A stretch of DNA of 64,000 nt, taken from the NCBI GenBank assembly GCA_016700175.1, contig CP065003.1:2180001-2244000 (forward strand), read 5' to 3'. Every line of letters begins with the position of its first letter. Positions within the stretch are counted from its first letter, which is position 1. Below are positions 26,365 to 34,451 of this stretch, one piece after another. Origin of the DNA: Acidobacteriota bacterium. Its GTDB lineage: Bacteria; Acidobacteriota; Blastocatellia; Pyrinomonadales; Pyrinomonadaceae. A program made the translations under genes and the position numbers. The notes beneath the pieces are model-generated. The model searched no databases, was not told the DNA's origin, and worked only from the letters and a program-made list of their open reading frames with translations.

Positions 26365-27759
26365 CTAATCCTTTTCATCAAGCGACCTGATCGGCCTTCC
26401 CGGAGCCCCTACGACGAGTGTCTTCGGCGGAATGTCCGTCGTTACTACGGTCCCCGCGCCTGTCACTGAACCGTCGCCGACCTTAACCGGTGCTACAAGC
26501 ATCGTGTCCGACCCGATCTTCACACGGTTGCCTATTTCGGTCCTGTGCTTGTTCTTCCCGTCGTAATTGCAGGTGATCGTTCCGGCGCCTATGTTCGTGT
26601 CCTCGCCGATCGTCGCGTCGCCTATGTAGCTTAGGTGATTGACCTTGGAGTTCCTGCCGACCACCGATTTCTTCACTTCGACGAAATTACCTATCCTTGC
26701 GCCTTCCTCGAGCCTCGCACCGGGCCTCAGATGCGCCATAGGCCCGATCGTACACCGGTTGGCGATCTCGGCGTTGTCGATCACGCAGTTGTCTTTGATC
26801 TCGACCCCGTGGCCGATCTTCGAATCGGCGATCCTCGTTCCAGAGCGGATTATGCAGCCGTCACCGATCTTTGTCTGGCCCTCGAGGGTAACGTTAGGGT
26901 AGATCGTCGTGTCGCGCCCAACGGTGACCGATCCGGCGACGTAGGTCCGGTCGGGGTCGATGAAGGTCACGCCGAAATCGAGCATAAGCCTCTTCACGGC
27001 ACGCCGCCGGATAGATCGCTCGAGGGCGGCGAGCTGCCTTCGGTCGTTTATTCCCTCGATCTCCAGGCCGTCCTTGAGCTTGAATATCGAGACCGCCTCG
27101 CCCGCTTCCTTCATCACGCCCGGAACATCGGTCAGATAATATTCGCCCTGGGCGTTGTCGTTGCTGACCCTTGCGAGAGCGTCGAACAACTTGTCTGTAT
27201 CGAAGCAGTAGATACCGGCGTTGATCTCCCGGATCTGCAGTTCTTCTTCTGTTCCGTCCTTCTGTTCGACGATCTTTTCGAAAAGACCCGCTGAATCGCG
27301 GATCACGCGTCCGTATCCGGTCGGATCGGCCAGTTCTACGCTGACGAGCGTGCATGCGGCGCCCTTTCCCCTGTGCGACTGATGCTGGCGAACGAGACCC
27401 GCTAGCGTCTCCGCCTTGATCATCGGAACGTCGCCCGAAAGCACCAGGAGTTCCGAACCGGCACTCTCAAGATGCTCGCGCGCCGCATTTACGGCGTCTC
27501 CGGTCCCGAGCTGCTCCTTTTGCCATACGAACTCGACGTGTTCATCTTCAAGTTCTTCCAGCACCGCGTCGCGCACTTCGTTGCCCTGATGCCCAACGAC
27601 AACGTAGACCCTTCGTGGAGCAAGCGCGGCAGCGGTCCTGCAAACGTGATTGATCAGCGGACGCCCGTCGAGCCTGTGAAGGACCTTTGCGATATCCGAC
27701 CGCATCCTTGTGCCGAGGCCGGCAGCAAGGATCAGGACGTCGAGTGGCTTGTTATCCAT
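26365..27759 (-). CDS. glmU: Bifunctional UDP-GlcNAc pyrophosphorylase / GlcN-1-P acetyltransferase
   Basis: 464 residues. N-terminal pyrophosphorylase (1-230) with LAAGLGTRMRSDIAKVLH; C-terminal left-handed beta-helix (about 255-464) built of hexapeptide repeats, with LRPGARLEEGARIGNFVEVK and GAGTITCNYDGKNKHRTEIG for acetyl transfer. It completes UDP-GlcNAc synthesis in the cytoplasm. It begins 22 bp after yvcK and ends 39 bp before glmS, so the three are very likely one transcript. Confidence 0.97.
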   Translation of the reverse strand: MDNKPLDVLILAAGLGTRMRSDIAKVLHRLDGRPLINHVCRTAAALAPRRVYVVVGHQGNEVRDAVLEELEDEHVEFVWQKEQLGTGDAVNAAREHLESAGSELLVLSGDVPMIKAETLAGLVRQHQSHRGKGAACTLVSVELADPTGYGRVIRDSAGLFEKIVEQKDGTEEELQIREINAGIYCFDTDKLFDALARVSNDNAQGEYYLTDVPGVMKEAGEAVSIFKLKDGLEIEGINDRRQLAALERSIRRRAVKRLMLDFGVTFIDPDRTYVAGSVTVGRDTTIYPNVTLEGQTKIGDGCIIRSGTRIADSKIGHGVEIKDNCVIDNAEIANRCTIGPMAHLRPGARLEEGARIGNFVEVKKSVVGRNSKVNHLSYIGDATIGEDTNIGAGTITCNYDGKNKHRTEIGNRVKIGSDTMLVAPVKVGDGSVTGAGTVVTTDIPPKTLVVGAPGRPIRSLDEKD

Positions 27760-27781
27760 AGATCACTTTCGGAGCGTGGGC

Positions 27782-28843
27782 TCAGTCCGCTACAAGACGC
27801 CGCTCGATCCCCCGTTTATGCCGCTCCTGGGGCGGGTCGGAAGCGCACCGAAGTATTGTCCGGGCAAGAGTTTCGGGATGGTGCCGCACCTTCTCTCCAA
27901 TGTCCAATAGATTACCATAGATGATTTTCACGCCTTCAATGGACTCGTGGGAAATGGACCCGCCGATCCCGATCTGGCGGGCCCCTTCTCCTCCGTATTT
28001 TTCGGCCTGTTCATCTTTGATCGGCTGGCTGTTGACGATCACGTAATCGAAGGTGAGTTGAGGGGCGTGTTCGGCGATCACTTCCAGATGGCGTCTCGCG
28101 GAGAAACCGTCGGTCTCGCCGGGTTGGGTCATAAGATTCGACACGAACACCTTCTTTGCCCCGGAACGCGAGAGGGCGTCGGCGACGCCGTTGACTAGTA
28201 GAGGAGGAAGAATACTTGTGAAAAGCGAACCGGGACCGACAGTAATTATGTCGGCCGCCTCGATCGCGGCGAGTGTTTCCGGAAGCGGCAGACAGGTTTC
28301 CGGCTCAAGCCGGACCCGCCGGATCTCCGTTCCGTTCTTTCCAATGTTGGTTTCGCCGTAGATCAGCTTGCCGGACCGCACTTCGGCTACCAGCCGCACA
28401 TCCTCCATCGTTGCGGGATAAATGTGGCCTTTGCTGACCAGGATCTCCGATGAGAGCTTCACCGCTTCGGAAAAATCGCCGGTGATCTCCGACAAGGCGG
28501 CGAGAAAAAGATTCCCGAAATTATGGCCCGCGAGCTCCCCTTCACCTGTGAATCGGTGCTTGAAGAGCCTGGAAAGTAGGTGCGAGTCCTCCGACAACGC
28601 GACCATGCAATTTCGTATATCGCCCGGCGGAAGTATCTGAAGTTCATCGCGGATCCTCCCCGAGCTGCCGCCGTCGTCGGAGACCGCGACAACAGCGGCG
28701 AGATCGCTTATCCAGATCGGCTCCGAATGTTCCTCGCCGACAAATCCCTTGAGGCCGGAAAGTAGCGTTGCGAGCCCGTTTCCGCCTCCCAGCGCGACGA
28801 TCCTGAGTCCCTTCGACCTTGTTCTAAATATGTGATTTCTCAT
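27782..28843 (-). CDS. yvcK: YvcK/GlmR family UDP-GlcNAc-binding regulator (gluconeogenesis factor)
   Basis: 353 residues from the ATG at 28843; an earlier ATG at 28951 adds 36 residues without homology. The CofD-like fold shows LRIVALGGGNGLATLLSGLK, VVAVSDDGGSSGRIRDEL, PPGDIRNCMVAL, LAGHNFGNLFLAAL and VGPGSLFTSILPPLL. In Bacillus GlmR (YvcK) binds UDP-GlcNAc and modulates GlmS; in others it is needed for cell shape on gluconeogenic carbon. Here it is encoded directly upstream of glmU and glmS, an unusually tight link between sensor and target. A DD motif of CofD is retained, but catalysis is not expected in this subgroup. Confidence 0.92.
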   Translation of the reverse strand: MRNHIFRTRSKGLRIVALGGGNGLATLLSGLKGFVGEEHSEPIWISDLAAVVAVSDDGGSSGRIRDELQILPPGDIRNCMVALSEDSHLLSRLFKHRFTGEGELAGHNFGNLFLAALSEITGDFSEAVKLSSEILVSKGHIYPATMEDVRLVAEVRSGKLIYGETNIGKNGTEIRRVRLEPETCLPLPETLAAIEAADIITVGPGSLFTSILPPLLVNGVADALSRSGAKKVFVSNLMTQPGETDGFSARRHLEVIAEHAPQLTFDYVIVNSQPIKDEQAEKYGGEGARQIGIGGSISHESIEGVKIIYGNLLDIGEKVRHHPETLARTILRCASDPPQERHKRGIERRLVAD

Positions 28844-29219
28844 CACTTTGCGACGATAGGTTGTCGTCGGAAGCAACAGGAGCGAATGGGGGTCGGCGGC
28901 ACACCTTTGGTGACGCTCCGGACTGTTGGCGGGGGAGGTTTCGACAGGCATCGTTTGGTCGAAACAAAGTCGGATTCTAGCATCGATTCCAGATCCTCCG
29001 CAATTTCGTCGGCCTTGTATACACTAACAAGGCAACGGTTCAAGCGTATTAAACAGGAAAAAACACTTGAAGCCGTTTTCGTCGGTATGTTACCTTAAAA
29101 ACTAGCGCGGTTGACCTCAAACCTGCCTTGTCACCTTCTAAATCTTTAATGTAATCTCATTCAAGTAAGATCACGCTCTTACCTCGAACCCGGTCCGTAC
29201 AACAAGACTCACACCGAAG

Positions 29220-29702
29220 ATGGCTGACGCGCCTGTCATTATCAGCGAGATCCATTTCGAACGGCTCAAGCACATACTCGCAAGATTGTGCGTTGAATCA
29301 GCTGCGCGTGCCGTTTTTCTTGTAGACCGGGATGGTCAGCCGATCACATATGACGGCGAGATCGGCGACATGGACACGACGAGCTTTGCTTCGCTCGCGG
29401 CAGGAAACGTCGCGGCGACAAGCAGCATGGCGCGCCTCATCGGAGAGGACGAGTTCCCGGCGGTCGTTCACGAGGGCGAGAAAGAAAGCATATTCATCAG
29501 CGTGATCGGAAGAAGCCTGCTGGTTGTCGTTTTCGATCAGCGCTCGACGCTTGGACTCGTGAAGCTCCGGACCAAGAAAGCTAGTTTTGAGGTGTCTGCG
29601 GTACTGGACGAGGTGGCGCGCGATTCGGAAGCGCATAGAGCGGACGAGAACTCATTCTTTGCCGAGATCACGGATGAGGATATCGATAGCCTTTTCAACT
29701 AG
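29220..29702 (+). CDS. Roadblock/LC7-domain protein (MglB-like partner)
   Basis: 160 residues. Residues about 10-125 form a Roadblock/LC7 fold (SAARAVFLVDRDGQPITYDGEI, SFASLAAGNVAATSSMARLIGE, ESIFISVIGRSLLVVVFD). Proteins of this class bind small Ras-like GTPases and can act as their GAP or scaffold. The gene lies 33 bp upstream of mglA, which supports pairing. The acidic C-terminus (ITDEDIDSLFN) is typical of MglB-like proteins in this phylum as far as I can judge. Upstream, 28844-29219 holds no gene; an inverted repeat GCCTTGT-N8-ACAAGGC lies at 29012-29033. Confidence 0.88.
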   Translation: MADAPVIISEIHFERLKHILARLCVESAARAVFLVDRDGQPITYDGEIGDMDTTSFASLAAGNVAATSSMARLIGEDEFPAVVHEGEKESIFISVIGRSLLVVVFDQRSTLGLVKLRTKKASFEVSAVLDEVARDSEAHRADENSFFAEITDEDIDSLFN

Positions 29703-29735
29703 ATAACCCCGCTGGAGAGGCGGTTCAATCACGTT

Positions 29736-30320
29736 ATGACTTTCATCAACTACGCATCGAGGGAGATCAACTGCAAGATCGTCTATTACGGTCCCGGTCT
29801 GTGCGGCAAGACCACGAACCTGCAGTACATCTATGACTCGACCGCGCCGCAGGCGAAAGGCAAGCTGATCAGCCTTGCTACCGAGACGGAGCGCACGCTG
29901 TTCTTCGACTTTATGCCGCTCGAACTCGGAACAGTGCGGGGTTTCAAGACCAGATTCCATCTCTATACCGTACCAGGGCAGGTCTATTACGACGCTTCTA
30001 GAAAGCTGATCCTGAAGGGTGTCGACGGAGTGGTCTTCGTCGCCGACAGCCAGGAAGAGCGAATGGACGCGAACATCGAGTCGCTGTTCAACCTCGAAGA
30101 GAACCTGGAGGCGCAGGGATTCGATCTGATGAAGATCCCTTACGTGCTTCAGCTGAACAAGCGCGACCTGCCGAACGTCGTCCCGTCGGAGGAACTGACG
30201 GCTGAGCTTTTGAAGAAGGGTGAGCCTGTTTACGAAGCGGTGGCGACGACCGGTGAAGGCGTATTCGACACTTTGAAAGCGGTGGCGAAACAGGTACTGA
30301 CCGAACTTAGAAAGGGATAG
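29736..30320 (+). CDS. mglA: MglA-type small Ras-like GTPase
   Basis: 194 residues, the size of MglA. P-loop GPGLCGKTT, switch region with the family-specific TVPGQVYYDASRKLIL in place of DxxG, base-recognition NKRD, and a central VFVADSQEERMDAN. MglA sets cell polarity and drives gliding or type IV pilus motility in Myxococcus; in other phyla it takes part in polarity more generally. The nearby PilZ protein (50.3 kb) is too far away to be linked. No other motility gene is adjacent. Confidence 0.93.
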   Translation: MTFINYASREINCKIVYYGPGLCGKTTNLQYIYDSTAPQAKGKLISLATETERTLFFDFMPLELGTVRGFKTRFHLYTVPGQVYYDASRKLILKGVDGVVFVADSQEERMDANIESLFNLEENLEAQGFDLMKIPYVLQLNKRDLPNVVPSEELTAELLKKGEPVYEAVATTGEGVFDTLKAVAKQVLTELRKG

Positions 30321-30459
30321 TTCAGGGTTCAAGGAGCAACTAAGAAACCAGATAGCCACGGATTACTCGGATTTCACGGATTGGAAAGATCTGAGCACGA
30401 AGCCATCGCGACAAGCAGCACATTGACATATTTACGATGATCATTGATCAATGAAAAAA

Positions 30460-30483
30460 GGACGCGGCCGATCGGCCGCGTCC
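30460..30483 (-). terminator. Terminator after the fasciclin gene
   Basis: A perfect 24-bp palindrome made of GGACGCGGCC, GATC and GGCCGCGTCC, followed on the minus strand by TTTTTT. Just beyond lies another perfect palindrome, TCATTGATCAATGA (30441-30454). Confidence 0.75.
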
Positions 30484-30556
30484 TTGTTGCGTGCGGGCTT
30501 AGTTTCCCGCACCCGGCACCGCAGGAGAAGCGTCTGCGGCGCGTAAAGGCTGCTGA

Positions 30557-31168
30557 CTAGTTTGAAGGCATAAGCACGGTGTCGATCACGTGGATGACGC
30601 CGTTCTTCTGCTTCAGATCCACGGCCGTGACCTTTGCCTTGCCGCCTTTCGCGTCCGTTATGATCACGGAGTCGCCTTCCTTCGAAGCGGTTAGGTCACC
30701 GCCCTGGACCGTTTTCAGGAGCGCTTTGCCGTTTCCTTCTTCGATAGCCTTAGCGACGGCCGCGGAATCAAGATTCCCGGTAACCACGTGGTAGGTCAGA
30801 ATGCCCTCAAGCTGATCTTTGTTCTCAGGCTTCAGAAGCGAATCGACGGTGCCGTCAGGCAGTTTGCTGAAAGCGGCGTTGGTCGGAGCAAAGACCGTGA
30901 ACGGCCCTTCACCCTTTAGCGTCTCGACCAGCTCCGCCGCCTTTACCGCGGCTACTAGCGTTGTGTGATCTTTCGATGCGATAGCTCCGTCGACGATGTC
31001 GGTCTCCGTCGCCGAGGTCTCGTTCATCGTTTCTTTCGATGATTCGGCCGCAGCCTCAGGCGAAGCTGCAGGCGACGCCGCTGTGTTCGTGTTCTCCGGC
31101 GCCGGACAGGCGGTCAGCACAAATGCCGAAGCCGCAAGCAGCGCGATGATCATGAAGTTCGTTCTCAT
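30557..31168 (-). CDS. Fasciclin-domain lipoprotein
   Basis: 203 residues from the ATG at 31168, which has GGAGGG about 9 bp upstream; an earlier start at 31306 would bury the signal. Lipobox ASAFVLTAC (Cys20), an Ala/Ser/Glu/Thr-rich spacer to about residue 60, then one FAS1 domain: TTLVAAVKAAELVETLKG, GPFTVFAPTNAAFSKLP, LEGILTYHVVTGNL and VIHVIDTVLMPSN. FAS1 domains mediate adhesion at the cell surface. It ends at a strong terminator. Confidence 0.9.
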   Translation of the reverse strand: MRTNFMIIALLAASAFVLTACPAPENTNTAASPAASPEAAAESSKETMNETSATETDIVDGAIASKDHTTLVAAVKAAELVETLKGEGPFTVFAPTNAAFSKLPDGTVDSLLKPENKDQLEGILTYHVVTGNLDSAAVAKAIEEGNGKALLKTVQGGDLTASKEGDSVIITDAKGGKAKVTAVDLKQKNGVIHVIDTVLMPSN

Positions 31169-31316
31169 TTCTGAATCCCTCCCGGTTCTCGTTCCAAAGT
31201 CGGAAGGGCCGGCGCTTTTACGCGCACGACCCGATCCGGTTGATGTGTTCTTTGAATGATTCGAGCCCGGGACGGGATCGGATTCAGGAATGAACGGAAT
31301 CGACATCCGTTTGAGG

Positions 31317-32375
31317 CTATTCGGACTTGAGGGAGGACATGTCGATCGAAAAGCGATACTTCACATCGGACTTCAGCATACGTTCGTATGCATCGTTGAT
31401 CTTATCGATCGGAATTACCTCCACGTCGGCGGTGATGCCGTGCTCGCCGCAAAAATCCAGCATTTCCTGAGTTTCCGGAATTCCACCTATGAGCGAACCG
31501 GACAGGCTCCTACGGCCGAACAGCAGCGGGAAGGCAGCGACCGGAAGCGGTTTTTCGGGAGCACCGACTAGCGTCAGGTTCCCGTCACGCTTCAGGAGCA
31601 TTACGTAGGGATTGATGTCGTGCTCGGCCGACACGGCGTCGAGGATGAAGTCAAAGGTCCCGAAGTGCTTCGCCATCTCGTCGGCGTTTCGCGAAACGAC
31701 CACTTCGCCGGCACCGAGCCTGAGCGCATCTTCTGTCTTTCCGGGAGATGTCGTGAACACCACGACGTCCGCACCCATTGCGTGCGCAAACTTCACAGCC
31801 ATGTGCCCCAGTCCGCCAAGTCCCACGACCCCGACCTTTTTCCCGGGTCCCACGCCCCAGTGACGCAAAGGCGAATATGTCGTAATGCCGGCGCAAAGAA
31901 GCGGCGCGGCGGCGGCCGGATCGAGGTTGTCGGGCACGCGGAGGACGAATTCCTGATCGACGACGATGCTGTCGGAATATCCGCCGTAAGTTACCCCGCC
32001 AAGGTGTTCGTCCGGCGAGCCGTAGGTCAGGACCATGTTCGGGCAGAACTGCTGAAGCCCTTCGCTGCAGTTCGGGCAATCGCCGTCAGAGTTCACAAGG
32101 CATCCGACCCCGACAAGATCTCCCTCACTGAATTTGCTGACGTTCGATCCGACGCCGGTAACACGGCCGATGATCTCATGGCCCGGAACGCACGGATAGA
32201 CCGTTTCCATCACGTCGCTCCATTCGTTCCGCGCGTAGTGCAGATCCGAATGGCACACGCCGCAAAACAGGATCTCGATCGCTACGTCGTTCTCCTTCGG
32301 CTCCCTTCGATCGATGGTTGTTGGTTGAAGCGGCGAGGTCTGGCTCGGCGCAGAATACGCTTTGGCTGCTGGCAT
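31317..32375 (-). CDS. NAD(P)-dependent alcohol dehydrogenase, CAD/YahK type
   Basis: 352 residues. Catalytic zinc ligands in CGVCHSDLHYARNEW and PGHEIIG; structural zinc Cys in GDCPNCSEGLQQFC; cofactor fold VGVVGLGGLGHMAVKFA. The motif GGVTYGGYSDSIVVDQEFVL in sense is that of cinnamyl-alcohol-dehydrogenase-like aldehyde reductases (YahK, YjgB, AdhC). It probably reduces a range of aldehydes. It lies just outside the left repeat of the kdp island, so before insertion it would have followed the tRNA-Asp gene. Confidence 0.92.
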   Translation of the reverse strand: MPAAKAYSAPSQTSPLQPTTIDRREPKENDVAIEILFCGVCHSDLHYARNEWSDVMETVYPCVPGHEIIGRVTGVGSNVSKFSEGDLVGVGCLVNSDGDCPNCSEGLQQFCPNMVLTYGSPDEHLGGVTYGGYSDSIVVDQEFVLRVPDNLDPAAAAPLLCAGITTYSPLRHWGVGPGKKVGVVGLGGLGHMAVKFAHAMGADVVVFTTSPGKTEDALRLGAGEVVVSRNADEMAKHFGTFDFILDAVSAEHDINPYVMLLKRDGNLTLVGAPEKPLPVAAFPLLFGRRSLSGSLIGGIPETQEMLDFCGEHGITADVEVIPIDKINDAYERMLKSDVKYRFSIDMSSLKSE

Positions 32376-32543
32376 TTAATTCTCCCCTTATTGGTTGTGA
32401 TTGAGTTTGATAATCGATGAATACCACAGTTCGACCGAACGGTATACTGCTCCGTTTGGAAAATCGAACCACGATGCGACTTGATTTGAGGGCCGAAACA
32501 AGAAAAGGCCGCCTGAATGGGCGACCTGTGATTGCTTGTGTAA

Positions 32544-32592
<49 letters not shown>

Positions 32593-32626
32593 AGGTCCGC
32601 ACAGCCAGGCACCGGAATCTGCAGGC

Positions 32627-33805
32627 CTATTCTTCTTTTTCGATCGGGATCACGTGAACGGCAGCATCCTTTACGTCGTTAAGGAACCTGTTGATGATCG
32701 AACCCTTCCAGAAGATCTGCCACCGCGAACGGGCCGACTGCCCGAAGATTACGTGTGTGATCTCATTCTCCCGCGCAAACCTCACAAGTTCGTCCGAAAC
32801 GTTGTCCCCCTTCAGCTTCACGACCTTAGCGCCGAGGGTTTCGGCGAATTCGATGTTCTCCTTCAGAGCCTCCTTTTCTTCAGGCTTTATCCGGTCGGGC
32901 GCCTCTTCGGGGATTTCAACGTACACGGCGTACCAATCGTGGTACGCGTGCCGGCCGACGATCCTCGCACCGGTGCGCAGCAGCTTCTTTGCGGAACCCC
33001 GAGAAGCCATGCAAACCATCACCTTTTCGGGGATGACGGCCGGTTCCAGACCTCTGCTTTCGCGGTACAGGTGGTCCTGAACGGATTGATGAAGCGCGAC
33101 CTGACGCAACGCAAGTTCCCTCAGCGCCGCCAGGTTCCCTTTTCGGAAGAAATTGTTTAGCGCCTGTTCGATCTTTTCGCTCGAGTAGATCTTCCCCTGC
33201 CGCAGTCTTGTCCGCAAGGTGTCCACTGACACGTCGACGTCAATGATCTCGTCAGCGCGCTTGAAGAAAGAATCGGGCACAGTTTCACGGACCTTCACAC
33301 CGGTGGCAGTAACTACCACGTCGTTGAGCGACTCAATGTGCTGGATGTTGACTGCCGTGATGACGCTGATCCCATTTTCCAGAAGTTCGAGAACGTCCTC
33401 GTAGCGTTTGGAATGTTTCGACCCCGGCACGTTCGTGTGTGCCAATTCGTCAACGATCACGACGGCCGGTTCCCGCGCGATGATTCCGTCCAAATCCATT
33501 TCTTCGAATACCGAGCCGCCGTACTCGAGCTTCTTCTGCGGAACGAACTCGAGGTCTCCGATCTTCGACGCTGTTTCCTCGCGCCCGTGGGTCTCGATCG
33601 CACCGATAACTATATCGACGCCCTGGTCCTTTAGCGCGTGCGCGTCTTCAAGTATCTGATAGGTTTTTCCGACACCCGCCGCCGCACCTATGTAGATCCG
33701 GAGCTTCGCCTGGCTGCTCTCGGCGATGCGCGCGAGAAGCAATTCCGGCGACGGCCTTTGATCGTCGGTATCCGGAGTCTCGGTGATGACGGTATCTACG
33801 AACAT
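32627..33805 (-). CDS. kdpD: Short KdpD: sensor/USP part only, no histidine kinase
   Basis: 392 residues from the ATG at 33805 (a GTG at 33820 is possible). It has the KdpD N-terminal domain with Walker A GAAAGVGKTYQILEDA, GAIETHGREET, VDELAHTNVPGSKHSKRYEDV and DVLTAVNIQH-like ITAVNIQHIESLND, then a universal-stress-type domain (about 235-390: VMVCMASRGSAKKLLRTGARI, FGQSARSRWQI). Full KdpD is about 900 residues; the DUF4118 membrane part, GAF and kinase are absent. Kinase-less KdpD is known from cyanobacteria and Deinococcus. No kdpE is present. The USP part may sense nucleotides such as c-di-AMP in some bacteria. The stop is 35 bp from the tRNA remnant, so truncation by integration is an alternative. 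Confidence 0.9.
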   Translation of the reverse strand: MFVDTVITETPDTDDQRPSPELLLARIAESSQAKLRIYIGAAAGVGKTYQILEDAHALKDQGVDIVIGAIETHGREETASKIGDLEFVPQKKLEYGGSVFEEMDLDGIIAREPAVVIVDELAHTNVPGSKHSKRYEDVLELLENGISVITAVNIQHIESLNDVVVTATGVKVRETVPDSFFKRADEIIDVDVSVDTLRTRLRQGKIYSSEKIEQALNNFFRKGNLAALRELALRQVALHQSVQDHLYRESRGLEPAVIPEKVMVCMASRGSAKKLLRTGARIVGRHAYHDWYAVYVEIPEEAPDRIKPEEKEALKENIEFAETLGAKVVKLKGDNVSDELVRFARENEITHVIFGQSARSRWQIFWKGSIINRFLNDVKDAAVHVIPIEKEE

Positions 33806-33874
33806 CCTAAAAAAGGGCACTAAACCGGAGCCGTTTTTCGTTCACGAAGAGGGCTGGTGCGGAGCGATCGCCGA

Positions 33875-34447
33875 TCATTTCGGAAACCGCTTGTCCAGTT
33901 CCAGGTTGAGCAGAAGCACGTTCACCCTGGGTTCTCCCAGAAAACCGAACTGTCTTTCCTCCGTGAACCGTGAAACAAGACTCCCCAGATCTGACTCGCT
34001 GATCCCGCGTTCCCGGGCCACACGGGGTATCTGGAACTTGGCCGCGGCAGGTGAAATGTGGGGATCGAGGCCCGACGCAGACGCCGTGACAAGGTCTACC
34101 GGAACCTTTGCAGCCGGATTCTCGGCCTGCATCAGTTCCGTGTCTGTGCGTATCCGAGCTATCAACTCCGCGCTGGTCGGGCCGAGATTCGACCCGCCGG
34201 ATGCCCCGGCATCGTAGCCGGCGTCGCCTGCCGCTGACGGACGCGGTCGAAAATACCCCGGCGACACGAACGGCTGGCCGATAAGCTCTGAGCCAATAGT
34301 TTTTCCGCTTTCATCCTTGACGAGAGAACCATTCGCTTGGTGCGGAAAGATTATCTGCGCCAATCCCGTAAACGCCAACGGATAGACCAAGCCGAACAGA
34401 AGCGTCGTCAGGAATGTGAAAAGAACTGCCGTTAAGAGGTTTCTCAT
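33875..34447 (-). CDS. kdpC: Potassium-transporting ATPase subunit C
   Basis: 190 residues, normal length. One N-terminal membrane helix (about 7-30, LFTFLTTLLFGLVYPLAFTG) and a periplasmic domain with FRPRPSAAG, SGGSNLGPTS, LVTASASGLDPHISPAAA and the terminal RVNVLLLNLEL. KdpC stabilises the KdpFABC complex and raises ATP affinity. It is 4 bp after kdpB. Confidence 0.96.
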   Translation of the reverse strand: MRNLLTAVLFTFLTTLLFGLVYPLAFTGLAQIIFPHQANGSLVKDESGKTIGSELIGQPFVSPGYFRPRPSAAGDAGYDAGASGGSNLGPTSAELIARIRTDTELMQAENPAAKVPVDLVTASASGLDPHISPAAAKFQIPRVARERGISESDLGSLVSRFTEERQFGFLGEPRVNVLLLNLELDKRFPK

Positions 34448-34451
34448 TGTT

